A stretch of 64,000 nt of DNA from Gymnothorax reevesii (taxonomy: Eukaryota > Chordata > Actinopteri > Anguilliformes > Muraenidae), in NCBI GenBank assembly GCA_029721435.1, contig CM056587.1, positions 13,661,167 through 13,725,166 on the forward strand, written 5' to 3'. Of this stretch, positions 47,944 through 59,254 are shown piece after piece (the stretch's first letter is position 1; every line of letters starts with the position of its first letter). The notes beneath the pieces are model-generated. The model saw only the letters and a program-made list of their open reading frames with translations, had not been told where the DNA came from and did not search any database. The position numbers and the translations under genes are program-made.

Positions 47944-47965
47944 GTTCCTCAAATTATAGTATGAT

Positions 47966-49655
47966 GATTCTTCATTAAAGACTCCTGAGATTGATTACTT
48001 GAATCAGATCTGTAACCTCATAGCTAGACCAAAAGCCAGCACCCACGATAGCCTTTTATAGATAAGGTTGAAGTCACCTGAGCTGGAGTTTAACACAGCA
48101 AGCTTACAAGAGTTATGCAAGTGAATAATACATATACTCCATTTTCTGAACGACCAATGGTGAACAAGGGAATGTTGCAATTAATGCATTGCTCTCTTAA
48201 CATTAAGGTTAGTCAAAGGCCGTCAATTCTAATAAGCCAACAGTGTTCATAGCAGCCTAACCCCCCCCCCCCCCCCCCAACATCGAGAACTTCTGCTTGG
48301 ATACCACAAAGAACCCCTGGGCAGCAGCTCAATCTGAAGCAAATTTACTCCAGTACTGGCCCGAATCAGCAAGAGATACCGCGAGCTGGGATCGGAGTTG
48401 CTGGCTGAGTCAGGTGAATGACTGGCTAATTTATATTTAGACGGCATAATTACATCTGAATGCTAATGAAATGACACAGATTTGCATAAATTTGTTTGCT
48501 ACAGGCTCTGCATCTGAAGCTTTTTCACAGGAACGTGTATACATTGAGTGTGTTGCGGTCAATGCTGGTTCAGCATGCTTATGATGTCTCTTACTTTCAC
48601 TGCATGATTTTAAGGCTTAAAACTAAATTAAGCGCCTTTGTGAATAAACTTCTCAATTTCAATTAATCCCCCAGAATCTCAGATGAATTAAATGCTACAA
48701 CAGGAGATGGATTTCAAAAAATAAAGATTTTCTTTTTCATTAATTAATCATATTTTTGCCTCCCTTTCAAAATCACATTGTTGCCTTGCAATACATTTTT
48801 CATTATCACTTCTCAATTTTTTTGGGCTCTGTGTTGCTCTTGATTATTTAACAATTACTTGAATTCAAGTAGTCAGTGTGCTTGATTAAAAGCTTGATTA
48901 TATAACCAGAATAAAACAAAAACGTGACTCTTCAAATGTCACATAAATACCTTAATCTGACCAATACTATATCGGTTTTTTATAACCTGACCAACGAACC
49001 TAGATAATGTTATTGGGGGTTGATTTATCTCTGCATGTAAACACTGCAGTCAGACAACAGTTGGCCTGTGTGTTCAGCACAGGTTCTAAATGTCAGGATT
49101 TCCGCTACGACCCGTATCACATCTTTGAGAGTAAAACACAGACCTAAGATGAAGAAACCTAAAACTGATGTTCAAAGTGTTGAGAGCTGAAAAAAACATC
49201 CATTTAGCTTTTGAGTTTTTACAGTATTTGATGTAAAAAGACAAACAGAAAAGTGCATCAGATGTAGTCTTTCATACTTTCACTGGTGAATCAGTTCTTT
49301 TACAGACTCACGCAAGTATACAGAGGTCACCGATAAATACCATCCAATTTTTATTTTTTGGCCTAGTTGAATTGAAGATGCCAGTGCCTTCTTGCCAAGC
49401 CTTCTTGCCGAACCAAAATGCTTCCCTTCATATCTAAATTGTGGAACAATTTTAATTGCCCTCGTTTGCCCTTATTCAGAAACTTTTGTGGCTTTCTTAC
49501 GGCGATAGTCAATGTAACGACACATGGGCACCAGTGATTGCCGCATGACTTGATTTCCCTGGTCATTTATTGAAAAAATACAAAAATTGGGGGACAACCC
49601 CTTGAGCATTTTTAACTGTCCAATTTTCTTGTGGTATTGTTTCTAGAGCTAGCTG
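47966..49655. other. No recognised gene; poly-C tract
   Basis: An 18-base C run lies at 48261-48278. The rest is AT-rich. The segment 48580-48900 has several TTAAT/AATTAA motifs and might be a conserved non-coding element, which cannot be judged here. Confidence 0.4.
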
Positions 49656-49885
49656 CTGTGCGGCCTGACAAAAGTGGTGCATAACCACAGACCTGACCGA
49701 GGCATAGTTTTATTGAATGTGATCTTCTGAGGATATAATCGTATAACAGAATGTGGTCTCACGGAGGCTAGGCTTAATTAAACGCTGTCTGACCGAGGTT
49801 TCATCTAATTAAGGGTAGCTTGATGAAAGAGGTGCTTAATTAAATGTGTTTTGACAAAAGCATTGTATTATATTGATCGGATAAT
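49656..49885. repeat. Very degenerate tandem repeat, about 32-bp period, TTAATTAA-rich
   Basis: Seven units of 30-34 bp, each with a CTGACCGAGG-like block followed by a GCTTAATTAAATG-like block (for example GTCTGACCGAGG near 49786 and GTGCTTAATTAAATGTG near 49832). The divergence is high and the register was judged by eye. Confidence 0.6.
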
Positions 49886-51484
49886 ATCATTGAACCCTTT
49901 TTTGATTTATTCTCAGTAATAGCTTGCTTCAAATCCCGAAGTCATGTTGGTCTTCATCACTATCATCGCATAGAGTCTGTACCCTGCATAATATCTTGCT
50001 GACCCACTGCATCTTTGTCCACATGATGTATTGATCCTGATAAGCCCATGATCCATCCTGTGTTTGACTCTATCTGATGGTGTAAAAGCCCGGTCTGAAG
50101 AGCCTACTGACCCTTTCTCGATGTCCTCCCCTGATTACAAAGAATTCGGAACTGCTTCAGTCTTGCAGTGAGCTCTAAACAGAGATGCCCCTTTAGTTAA
50201 TGTAGGGGCATGAAGGAAATATGCTGGCATGTTTTTCTTGTGAACTACTGTGGATAATATACTGTGGATATGATTGTTCAACAGGGTGATAACGTTTAAG
50301 ATATGCTGCCATTGAGAGCAACTTACAACGAGATATGATAATGCTGAGCACCGAGTCACAAGAGCCTCCCCTTACAGCCTGGTTCAAACTATGTAATTTG
50401 CTAACAAATTAGCAACCAAGCCTTCGGAAAAAGTAACTCTGGTTTGTGAAGTAGATATTGCCTTCGCTGGCTTCATGTAGCAACAAATTGTAACAAATTG
50501 CATGGCTTTTCCATATTCTCCTTTCGGAAAAAGTAACAGGATATTTGAAGTCCCATGCAAAAAGTTGAGTAAAAGCTTGGTTAAAAAAAATGATAGTAAG
50601 AGTCATAAAGAATATGTAATTTGGAGTTCTTGTGAGTAGATGTGTACAATAGATCCTGAATGCAAACATTTACACATGACTTCAGTTCTTGGATAATGTT
50701 TGCTTATTTTCTGATTAACTTTCCGAATATATAGTGCAATGCTGAAACAGATTAAATTCCATCCTTGGGTTTGGCTGCAAATTTTGCAGAGCAGAGTCAT
50801 ATTCAGTTGGGTTTTAGAAGGTTTTTGTACAAGAGCGGCTCACTCAGTCCTCTGAGGAGAGCGGAAAGGGTTCTATTGCCTGTCTACAGATTTAAAAATC
50901 CCTTTATCCTCACCAAGGACTGTGTTTATCCCTCTAAACTGGTTTTTATTATATTTTACTTTTTCTTTATTACTCCTCTGGGAGGCTCTGACAGCCATGT
51001 GAGATGATAATCCTTGTCCTGGATGGCCATGGAGGCTGGGGACCCATTTGCTTTCACACCATAGTTTCCAACCGATACAGCCCCAAGAGTCCAGGACTGA
51101 CAATGACTCACAAATATATATTGTCACCATGACTGTTTGCACATTTTAGAAACTACTGTCTAAAGGAGCCCTTTTATTCCTTGCAATAGGACATATAATT
51201 CTGTCCTCCTTCTCCTTAATATGAGCGAAAAGTGAAATCAATGCTGATTTTCTCAAAATTGTGGATGCATCCTGTAGTGCCCTTTCAAAGAAATTATGTG
51301 CTTGAATGACTTGTTTAGAATGTGCGCTCTTTTTGATGTCACAAGGGAGGTTATTTGCATACTACAGCCAAATATATATGTGTTTCGATGTAGGCAGTTA
51401 TTGTTTGTTTTGGACAGCCATTGTTCAGCCAGTTTGAATAGAGCCTCATTTCTACAGACCCACTGCCCACTTGAAAGAATGCAT
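49886..51484. other. No recognised feature
   Basis: Unique-looking sequence. Short frames on both strands have no recognisable product. Confidence 0.4.
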
Positions 51485-52180
51485 TGTGGCAGGCCGAGGG
51501 AGGCTGACCACGTCACCAAAGATCCAGGCTTATTGGCAAGGTAGCCAGGGCACGCACTTATTTGGAGGCATTTCTAGTGACAGGACCCATCAATTGTCAC
51601 ATCTCTCCCCCTCTTTTGGGAGCGTGTCCTCACCTCAAATCTGGAGCGACCCATGGCGCGAGCCCTCCCCTACTGGATGCATTTCTGGAGCATTGCGTAG
51701 CGGAACCCCATTTGGTGCTTTTAATTTCCTGTCTGGTGCGATCTGGTCTGCGTGAATTGACGTGAAAGGGGAACGAAGTCGCAGAAAAATAAACCAAGCG
51801 CGTATCTCTGGCAAAGCGGAGCGCAGCGACGCTTTTCGGACACTCCAGACACGCTTTGCGGCGCGCGCTGTGGAAATGCAAATATTGACTAGAATAGGAG
51901 CTATTTGCTCGGCAGTGCGCGGCGCAGACGGAGTACTTGGAAATTGGAGGTTACGCATTCTGCCAACGATTGGGATTTCTTGAATCCTGCCGATTACGCC
52001 AAAATGTGGCAGGCCAAAGGAGGGCCCGGGCAAGAAAGTGAAGCCCAGACTCCTGGCTAAGAGTCACACATGCTGACCACAGTGCCAAAGAGCCAGGGTC
52101 ATTGGCAAGGTAGCCAGGGCGCGTGCTTATTAGGAGGTCCTGTCCAATTTCTAGTGCCAGGACCCATCAACTATCACACA
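51485..52180. repeat. Direct repeats flanking a CpG-rich block
   Basis: Copy A is 51485-51601 and copy B is about 52005-52180. Both start TGTGGCAGGCC, share ATTGGCAAGGTAGCCAGGG and AGGACCCATCAA, and end in TGTCACA or TATCACACA. Copy B has about 50 bp more near its start and a further 9 bp later. Between them (51602-52004) is a CpG-rich segment with no recognised content (CGGAGCGCAGCGACG, GCGGCGCGCGC). The TG...CA ends could suit a miniature LTR element, but no target duplication, primer-binding site or polypurine tract was found. Confidence 0.65.
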
Positions 52181-52224
52181 TAGTTAGGTCTACTGAGGGG
52201 ATAGAATAAGATATAAGACTGGCT

Positions 52225-52641
52225 ATGTTGGAGTGCTCTTGGAGTGAACCTTCTCAATTCTCAGTCATTTTCATAATTAAAAGGTTCACTCCGAGAGCTC
52301 TCCACACTTAACAGGGGCTGCTTGTTCTCTCCGATTAAGTAAGATGGCGATCATTCATCTGAACGCGTATTTGCTGTATTTAAATCAACGTTATTCAAAA
52401 TTGCAAACCTGTTGACCCTCACGCTAGTAGGCCATTTCCGTACTGAATTTAGCCAATGATTTCATCACTGTTAGATCGCATATGGAGAGAAACCGTTTCT
52501 TCAGTTGCCAGTTACGATAATTGGAAAACGCGTCAATAAAGTAAAATGATTGAGAACTAGCGAGGACTAATTTTTGTCATAAAGGACATGTCTGTGTCCC
52601 GCCAACCCCCCCCCCAGTTCCCAGTTCTATCTGCGCCACTG
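52225..52641 (+). mobile_element. hAT fragment (same family as 45396-46158)
   Basis: Contains GAACGCGTATTTGCTGTATT, GTACTGAATTTAGCCAATGA, CATATGGAGAGAAACCG and AATGATTGAGAACTAGCGAG, ending CTGCGCCACTG at 52641. It is in the inverse orientation relative to the 763-bp element. Compared with it, a block of about 110 bp between AACCTGTTGACCCTCACG and the right terminal repeat is missing. The left terminus is lost. Confidence 0.85.
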
Positions 52642-53348
52642 CCACGATGGTATTCGACAGTGAAGCTGCGCAATTCTCATCGTATTTCGTCATGCATGTA
52701 TTGGCTTGGAGAAGCTGGTCTTTTTATCGGAAGTGGGGATGTCAACAAAAAATCCCCTTCCTTCATGTCATCTCTCGATTTACGACAGTTTTGCGCTATA
52801 TCAGATCGCTCTCATTGTAACAGGAGCTGACACAAGGCATGGTCATTCATGAGCAAGATGGTAAAGCTCTTGAAACGGATAGTCAGATTGTTCAAGAACA
52901 ATGTTTCTCAATGTGCGATCGCATGGAATTTGTTGTGTTCCAGGGTTCTGGCCTTTGGCCAGAACAGTATTGCTTATGGTTTTAACAGTTTCATGTATCA
53001 AGATTCCATAGTTCATAGTTTCATAGTTCATAGTTCATGTCACAGTTTTTGCATTTCATGTTTCACATTCCATGTTTTTACTTTTCCATGTTTTTGTTCA
53101 TGCCAGGTCTGCCATGCCACTCCACCGCTTGTCTGCGTTCCGCCCCGTGCCTTCGTTCTTGCACATTTCTGAGCTCTGGTTGGCTTTGGTATTTCCCCTT
53201 CCTTCCATGCTGTGCTGATTCGGGGCTCTCTAAGCTTAATTGACAATTAACTGTTTTTAAGTTACTAACATTTACTAACACTCACTGGGTTGGTGTAATT
53301 CTTAGATAGGCACATTACTAATATTGCTAATTTAGACAGGGAGTTTAT
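52642..53348. other. No gene recognised; TTCATAG-rich patch
   Basis: A short stretch at 53005-53040 repeats CATAGTTCATAG. The region from 53037 on is T/C-rich and resembles 820-1140, so it may belong to the LTR-like unit that follows. Confidence 0.35.
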
Positions 53349-53998
53349 TGTCATGATTCCTGCTTTGCTATTTCAAGATCTTGCTGTGCTTTTCTGTTCT
53401 TAACATTCATGCTTGCTTCCAAACTGCATACTTAATTGGTACTTAAGCTGAGCACGCTCATTCTCTTAATGAGCAGGTCATGTCATCCAATCTCTGTCCA
53501 TGTCTTGATCTTGCCATGCCTCTTGTTTCTCTCTCTCTCCAGGTGTTACCCCTCATGTCATGATTTCCAAGCCTTTATCTGGATGCGGTGGAAGTTGGCT
53601 GGCAGACAGTGTCTCAAGTTTTGTTTCTCGCGTCTCGTTTAGCCAAGTTCTTGTCAAGTTCCCTAGTATTTGTCCTAGCCTCTCGTCTTGTATATATATA
53701 TATATTTAGTATTGTTATTTATTTTTCTTGAGTATCTTGCCTGGAGTTTCCAGTGCCTTTTTGTTTTTTGCCTTTTGCATTTATTGTTTTATAGCTCTGT
53801 GTAGCTTACCTTAGTTTGTTTTTTTGCAACCCTTTGGGCCAAGTTTTTTGTTGGCCCTCGTGCCTGTTTTGTTTTGTTTGAAAATAAATCCTCATTCCCT
53901 TTTCCCGCATCTGGTGTCACTGATTCCATATCAGAATTCAGGAATTTTTCCATCAGCCGTCCAAAAATTGTGAAAAGATTCCGACTCAATATGTAACA
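53349..53998 (+). mobile_element. LTR-like unit (possible solo LTR)
   Basis: TGTCATGATTCCTGC start and ATATGTAACA end give a TG...CA unit of 650 bp. It is pyrimidine-rich and contains GTATATATATATATATTTAG near 53692 (also a short TA microsatellite), AAATAAATCC near 53882 and CCGCATCTGGTGTC. These are the usual LTR order of signals. The flanking 5 bp (TTTAT and GACAA) do not match, so boundaries or integrity are uncertain. No coding region is attached. Confidence 0.45.
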
Positions 53999-54099
53999 GA
54001 CAAGGCCAAATACTAATATTGAATGTGTGTGATCTTTGACACTGCATGAAGAGCTGACATGCTAACCACATGGGTTTGTAAATACTTCAGAAGATGTGT

Positions 54100-54830
54100 G
54101 TCAGAGAACACAGTTTGTTGTGACATCATCAAATGCAAGTTAAGACTCTTCTACGCGGAAGAGGAAGGCATACAGTAAATCAACACCATTCGAAGCACAG
54201 TTGACTTCTCTGGGCTCAGGCTCATCTGAAATGGGCTGATGCAAAGTGGAAAGGTGTGCTGTCATCTGACAAGTTCGATTTTTTATAATTTTTTTTCTTG
54301 GGAAATAGTGGACATTGTGTTCGAAGAGCCAAAGAGAAGAAGGACCATTCTGAGTGTTATCAGGGAAATGGTCAAAAGCCGGTGTCAGTGATAGTCTGGG
54401 ACTGCATTTGTGATCTCAGTGTGGGCAAGTCGCACATCTGTGAAAGTACAGTTGACACAGAAGGGTACACGTATTGACGCACATTTTGAAACAACACATG
54501 CTGCTTTTCTTTATCTGTTTCAGGGACACTTGCTTGTTCCAGCTGAAAAATGCTAAGCCACATTTTGCACTCATTACAACAGAGTGGCTTGATCGTCATA
54601 GACTGTAGGTACTGACTGGCCTGCCTGCAGCCAGGACCTGTCACCAAAATTTGTGATGGATTATGAAGAGCCAAATGCAATGGAGACACAGAAGTGTTGA
54701 CCAGAATCCTAAGTGAGGCAAGAATGGAAAAAAATTTCACTTTCAAAACTTTTACAATTTGTGTCTTCAGTTCCAAAGCGACTACTGAGTGTTATGAGAA
54801 GGAGACGTGATGTTAACAAAGTAGTGAACA
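54100..54830 (+). pseudogene. Tc1-like transposase remnant
   Basis: Readable blocks in order: LKWADAKWKGVLSSDKFDF; VSVIVWDCICDLSVGKSHIC; QLKNAKPH; and near the end KISLSKLLQFVSSVPKRLLS then VMRRRRDVN. This follows the order of a fish Tc1-type transposase. The first Asp (SSDK) survives. The second catalytic block has Lys where Asp is expected (QLKNAKPH), and the third block is destroyed with a stop. Several frame changes are present. Terminal repeats were not identified. Confidence 0.8.
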
Positions 54831-54892
54831 TCCAACTGTCCCCACTTCATTGGAACATGTTGCATAAATCATATTTTAAGAAGGCTATTATT

Positions 54893-54950
54893 ATATTACT
54901 ATTATTATTATTATTAACAACAACAACAAGAACAATATTAATAATAATCT
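54893..54950. repeat. ATT/AAC/AAT trinucleotide microsatellites
   Basis: ATT units (54901-54916) run into AAC units (54917-54930) and then ATTAATAATAAT. A compound trinucleotide tract. Confidence 0.9.
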
Positions 54951-55529
54951 ACCGTCAATATTACTTTTTTCACCTTGCTGTAGCTATTCTACTGACTAAA
55001 TCCAGGTGGTTGGTACAAAATACATGGGAGGACTTTCGCTTTTTGTGCGTTACCTTTCAGTAAAAATGAGGCTCATTCTATGAAGCGTTCAATTTATTGA
55101 TTAGTATTCAGAAATTCTATCTATGATTATAATCCGTCTACATCGCTGAGGAGTATCTTGCCTTCTCTTCGCAGAAAAGTGGTGTCGATGCTGTTCAATG
55201 TTTTAAAAATTCAGTAGATTTTCCACTTCTAAATTTTTCGGTCGATTGCATTTTAAACAATTAGAATTCCGTGCAAAGCTTCTTTAAAATCGTTCGCACT
55301 TGACAAAGAGTGATTCTCTCATTGGGCACGTGGGAGCAGCTAGTGTGTTTTGTTGTCAACCTGGACCAGCATTATCATTATATTGCTGAGATTTTTTTTT
55401 TAACTCTTTTTTTTTCAGGTCGATATGTCAAATATTTTTTACTGAGTCTACTCCTAATGGGTCAGAATGAGTCGGTGTCCCTTTTGCATTATGCGTTGAT
55501 GCTCTGTACCTTTAAAGGCTGGCGATTTT
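54951..55529. other. No recognised feature
   Basis: AT-rich, with T-runs near 55391 and 55408. It lies directly upstream of the CpG-rich segment. Confidence 0.4.
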
Positions 55530-55690
55530 AGGAGAATAGCGGCGTTTAACAGTGCCGGTTGACGTCACTGAACTCTTACAGTGGCCGCGCTGAGACGGAC
55601 GAGAATGAGAGAGGGAAAGGGGAGGAGGACGCACGGCGGAGCTGTGTGCAGGACGACCGATCAACTGCGAGTCTTCTTCGGCAAGTGTGT
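55530..55690 (+). promoter_or_regulatory. CpG-rich promoter or first-exon candidate
   Basis: About 14 CpG dinucleotides occur in about 140 bp, well above the surrounding AT-rich DNA. A perfect cAMP-response element TGACGTCA lies at 55560-55567. A purine-rich GAGAGGGAAAGGGGAGGAGG block follows. CTTTAAAGG near 55510 could act as a TATA-like element. A possible non-canonical GC splice donor (CG then GCAAGT) lies at about 55679-55686. Orientation is inferred as plus but is not certain. No coding sequence was identified. Confidence 0.5.
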
Positions 55691-57390
55691 TGACATTGTC
55701 TTACTGTCTTTGTGTACCGTTAACGAGCACTAACAAGTTAATGCACTAGCGTTTTTTTGAAGGAGAATTAAAATGCTTCACCTCCAAAATACTTCAAATT
55801 TTTGTTAATCTGTAGCTACGCTTCATGCAGAAGAGTGTAGCCTATGTTTTGTTGCGCAATTGTTCAGGCGAACGGAACAGTTAATGAAATTTCTCGGTTT
55901 TAAACGGGATGTCTGTACCGGCTTTATTACTGGTGGAAAGTGTTAAAACATTGGCTGGTTAGACTTTGCTGACATTAGAGTAGGTACGGGGTTTGGAGAA
56001 ACTTTCCGTGGATGACAAAGGGAGAAAAAGCCGTGGGGAAAACGGCAGTGTTGGCAACTTTTTGGAGGGATGCAAACTGCGGCATGAGATGATGGAAGCG
56101 ACGCTCTGGATAATAAATGTTTTATCATCATTTTTAGAAATGGATCACTGGGCCGAAGTGAACAGTTTATTGCCTATTGCGCCTGGTCCGAAGATTTAGC
56201 GTGCTTGATGCTTGCACGCTGTGATTTTGAATTATTTTGACTTTTACGTATGAATTATAGAAGTTTTATAACTTCCTCATGTCTAGGCAGCTTTTGTCCC
56301 ATGGAACTGCGTTTCACTCATTAAGACGAAAGATTTGAAGTAAATGTCAAAAGGTAATTGAAACTTTGCCGCAAGCAGTTACCGAATCCTGTTGCGCAGT
56401 CTTCGTGCAGTCCTGCACAATTTGTCTCATATTTATTTAGACAGCAGTAATAAAACTACGTTCATGGTTGCAAGCTTTGTTTAAGGGCTATAATTGTACA
56501 GATCTGGTTGTTAATTGTGCAAATATATAGGTTATTGAATGATGATAATAGATTTTAGCCTACCCATTAACCCTTTACTACCACGTGTGCATCCTCAGCG
56601 GCTGCTGGTGAAGAACTGCTGGGTACTTTTCTCTGCGCTTTATTGCTCTAGTGTCCTTCTGCATATGCGGTGTTCGGTTGGTAATTCTGTTCCGATATTT
56701 TGCCATTGTAGAGCTACACTGGAATTCTCCGTGTGCTGTGCGGTTTGCTGTAGCCTACCGGTACGCGATTGGCCCCAAAACGACTGTCTCTCGCTTTAAC
56801 TACAGGAAGAATGGAAATATTTCTGGGGGTAAGGCTCCAGGCTACGGCTTTCAAAGAACAGCGCTTGACTCCATCCTGCGCTTTCTCGTATTTACAAGCA
56901 AAACACTGATCGGCTCGTGAGAACTCAGCATTGCGCTGGGTGAACTCCGATCCGCGTCCACTTGCCCCTAATCTCGGTTTTTAAATATAGCCTAGTGCAT
57001 CGTCTTTCAGCGGTGGTCTGGCGATTTTTGTGATCATACGAAAGGCTGTTTGCTTGCGAGTGATTTTTTTTTTTTTTTTTTTTGCACTGTTGTTGAACGG
57101 CTCCGTACGACTTTCTCTCGGTACGTTTGAAGTCCTCCGAAAATGCAACATGCTGTCGGCAGCCAGAAACAAAACATGGCCAATGCATTCCGACTTTTCT
57201 TCAGTGAAAAGTAGCCCACAATTCTGTTACTCGTTGCTCTCTCATTCCGGAATGAATTCTTGCATAATGAACAGTGCACAAACACGACTGAACTTGAACC
57301 CGCAACTACTGGGACAGCGACACTGTCGGCTATGGCCGTGCACTCTGGATAACTGGGTTTTAAATAAAACTGTGCATTAAATGTCAATGA
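55691..57390 (+). other. Moderately CpG-rich region, possible 5' UTR or alternative promoter
   Basis: CpG remains more frequent than elsewhere, with an inverted CCAAT box (GCGATTGGCC) at about 56765 and CpG clusters at 56580-56960 and 57100-57340. A 20-base T run lies at 57064-57083. Open frames of 60-117 codons on both strands have no recognisable product. They might be chance frames in GC-richer DNA. Confidence 0.35.
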
Positions 57391-58185
57391 TCAGCTCTGA
57401 TATGGCGATATTTATATTTCATATTTAGCTGATGATGTCATGAGGTAGTCTACATTGGGTAGCCTCATATTTTTTCATTCACGTAACTGGATTCAGTGCA
57501 GTGTCAGCCCTTCAGCAATCAAATGACTGCTTATTAACAGCACCATGGCTTTGATTGCGTTTAACTGCCTGTTACTCTACTTGACTCCCAATTACCATAC
57601 AGAGGCAAAGCAGACTGAGGACATCATAGCACTGTTATATCTGATACAGGATAGGACCTTTATGTACTAAAATTAATTTTACCATACTTGGACCTCAATT
57701 TAGCTTGAAAGGATGTTATGTTCTACAGTTTAATTACTCCTCCGGCAGCTGTTAACTATTAAATTATGCCAGTGATTATTAACTAATGCATTTTAATACC
57801 CCACTCTACCTGACTGTGATTTTGAATATATTATTTGTATCCCGGAATAAAAAAAGTAATTGTATTGCCCTCTGCAGGAATATTTGGTTTTGGCTTCTTA
57901 GGAAGCGTTGTTTCTTAGTCTTGTACCCTGACAATCTGCTGTATTACAGGTTAGCTGCACATCTACATGGCGGTCTTCCTATCAGAAGAGTCCGGAGAGA
58001 ACTTGTAATATGTAATATTGTAATAATGTAATGTAATATTTCTACTAGCTGGGTGCATCATGTTGGTCCTCCTGCAGTGCTTTGCATCAAAAGGATTTCT
58101 TGTTTTGGGAAGAAAGATACTGCATTAATACCAGAAGTGGACAAAATATTAGAAGCAAGGCTTCAAATTTTGAACTGTATAAACC
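57391..58185. other. No recognised feature
   Basis: AT-rich unique-looking sequence with a small TAATATTG/TAATG-rich patch at 58005-58040. Confidence 0.4.
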
Positions 58186-58290
58186 AGTGGTTGCCCAAAC
58201 TCGGTTCTGGGGACCCACTGTTTATGCTGGTTTTTGCTCCAACCACAGCTCAAATCTCAGAGTGCTAATGAGTTGTTAATTCTTTTTAAT
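58186..58290 (+). mobile_element. hAT-type MITE, left end only
   Basis: CAGTGGTTGCCCAAACTCGG, then CTGGGGACCCACTG and TTTTTGCTCCAACCACAGCT, the left end of a common fish hAT-like MITE. The sequence GTGGTTGGAACAACTG near 58730 may be the other side's sub-terminal part, but the matching right terminus is absent. Confidence 0.5.
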
Positions 58291-59254
58291 TGCACTGTTC
58301 TAGTTCATCCTGATTATTTACCCTTTTAGACCACATGCTGAAAATGGCCATGATGGAAAAAAATATTCTCTAAAACTAACTATCAATAGGCAATTAAGAA
58401 TTTAATGACGAAGCGTATTATATTGAGTCACACCTGTTAAATGTTTGGTTTCGGGAAAAAAATTCAACTCCAGCCATCAGTACCCTTATCAGCGGGTTCT
58501 TGATTGATCACATTCTTGCATTTGATCACATATAACACATCGCTACCTCCGCTTGGAACGCTTAGTTGGAATAAATCAAAATAGAAAAATATAAATGTTG
58601 GGCTTTGAAACATCATGGAATGCATAGCCATTTCTGTCTTAATGTGGTTTAAGGGGGTAAAATGCCCCTCTCATCTGATAAGCAATTAATTAAAACAATA
58701 ATTGCTTGTTAAAGTTCTGGGATTTTAATTGTGGTTGGAACAACTGTTTGTCTCCACTAGAAAGAGCTCTGACCAGCTGCACTTTGCTTGGTAGGTGGTA
58801 AGTCTAACGCAAGATGACAACAATGACAAAGCCTTTCTAAGGGGCGAAATTAGTTCTTCTCTGAATTAAAGATGCATCGCATGCACCAAAAACAGCTAAA
58901 GCAAAAAACCTGCTTCCGCAAGTGAAAGTTCTGTGACTGGCACTGACACTTTGACACTGTACGATAGTTTGTAATCTCCATTGAATTAGAGTTTAAAAAA
59001 AAAAAAACAGCCTCTGAAATGAATCCTTTGTCCACATCTGAACCACTCTCAATAAAAACTATATCATAGTTTTATATGAATAAATAAATAAATAAAAGTA
59101 TATCATAAGTTTCTAAAGTCTGGTATTTATGGCAGTGTTTCCGCAGATTTGACCACCCTCTGGAAATCCCTTTGATGTGAAAAAAGACGATTGCCAGATT
59201 GTCTCTGAAAGGCTGAGGAGGGATTCACTTTGCAATGTAAATGGTTGTTAATTG
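58291..59254. other. No recognised gene
   Basis: AT-rich, with an A-run at 58995-59007 and an AATA tract at 59079-59095. Confidence 0.4.

Larger units (their letters stand above)
46307..47965. mobile_element. Foldback element, 1.66 kb, with arms of about 370-397 bp
   Basis: The left arm 46307-46676 and right arm 47569-47965 are inverse copies at about 93-95 percent identity by eye. The outer tips are ATCATACTATAATTCGAGG on the left and the inverse of CCTCAAATTATAGTATGAT on the right. The inner tips are GGGTAATTCACTAGT and its inverse. The right arm has an expanded CAGA tract (47905-47943) that the left arm lacks. The 890-bp loop is AT-rich, with a hAT-like end (GCACTAGCCACTG) near 47080. No transposase was found and target duplications are not evident. 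Confidence 0.9.

Noticed and set aside
48580..48900. Conserved non-coding element
   Set aside because: AT-rich with TAAT motifs, but conservation cannot be assessed from one sequence.
54713..55063. 116-codon frame as a membrane protein (Leu-rich stretch)
   Set aside because: The first part is the C-terminus of a dead Tc1 transposase, and the Leu-rich stretch is a translated ATT microsatellite.
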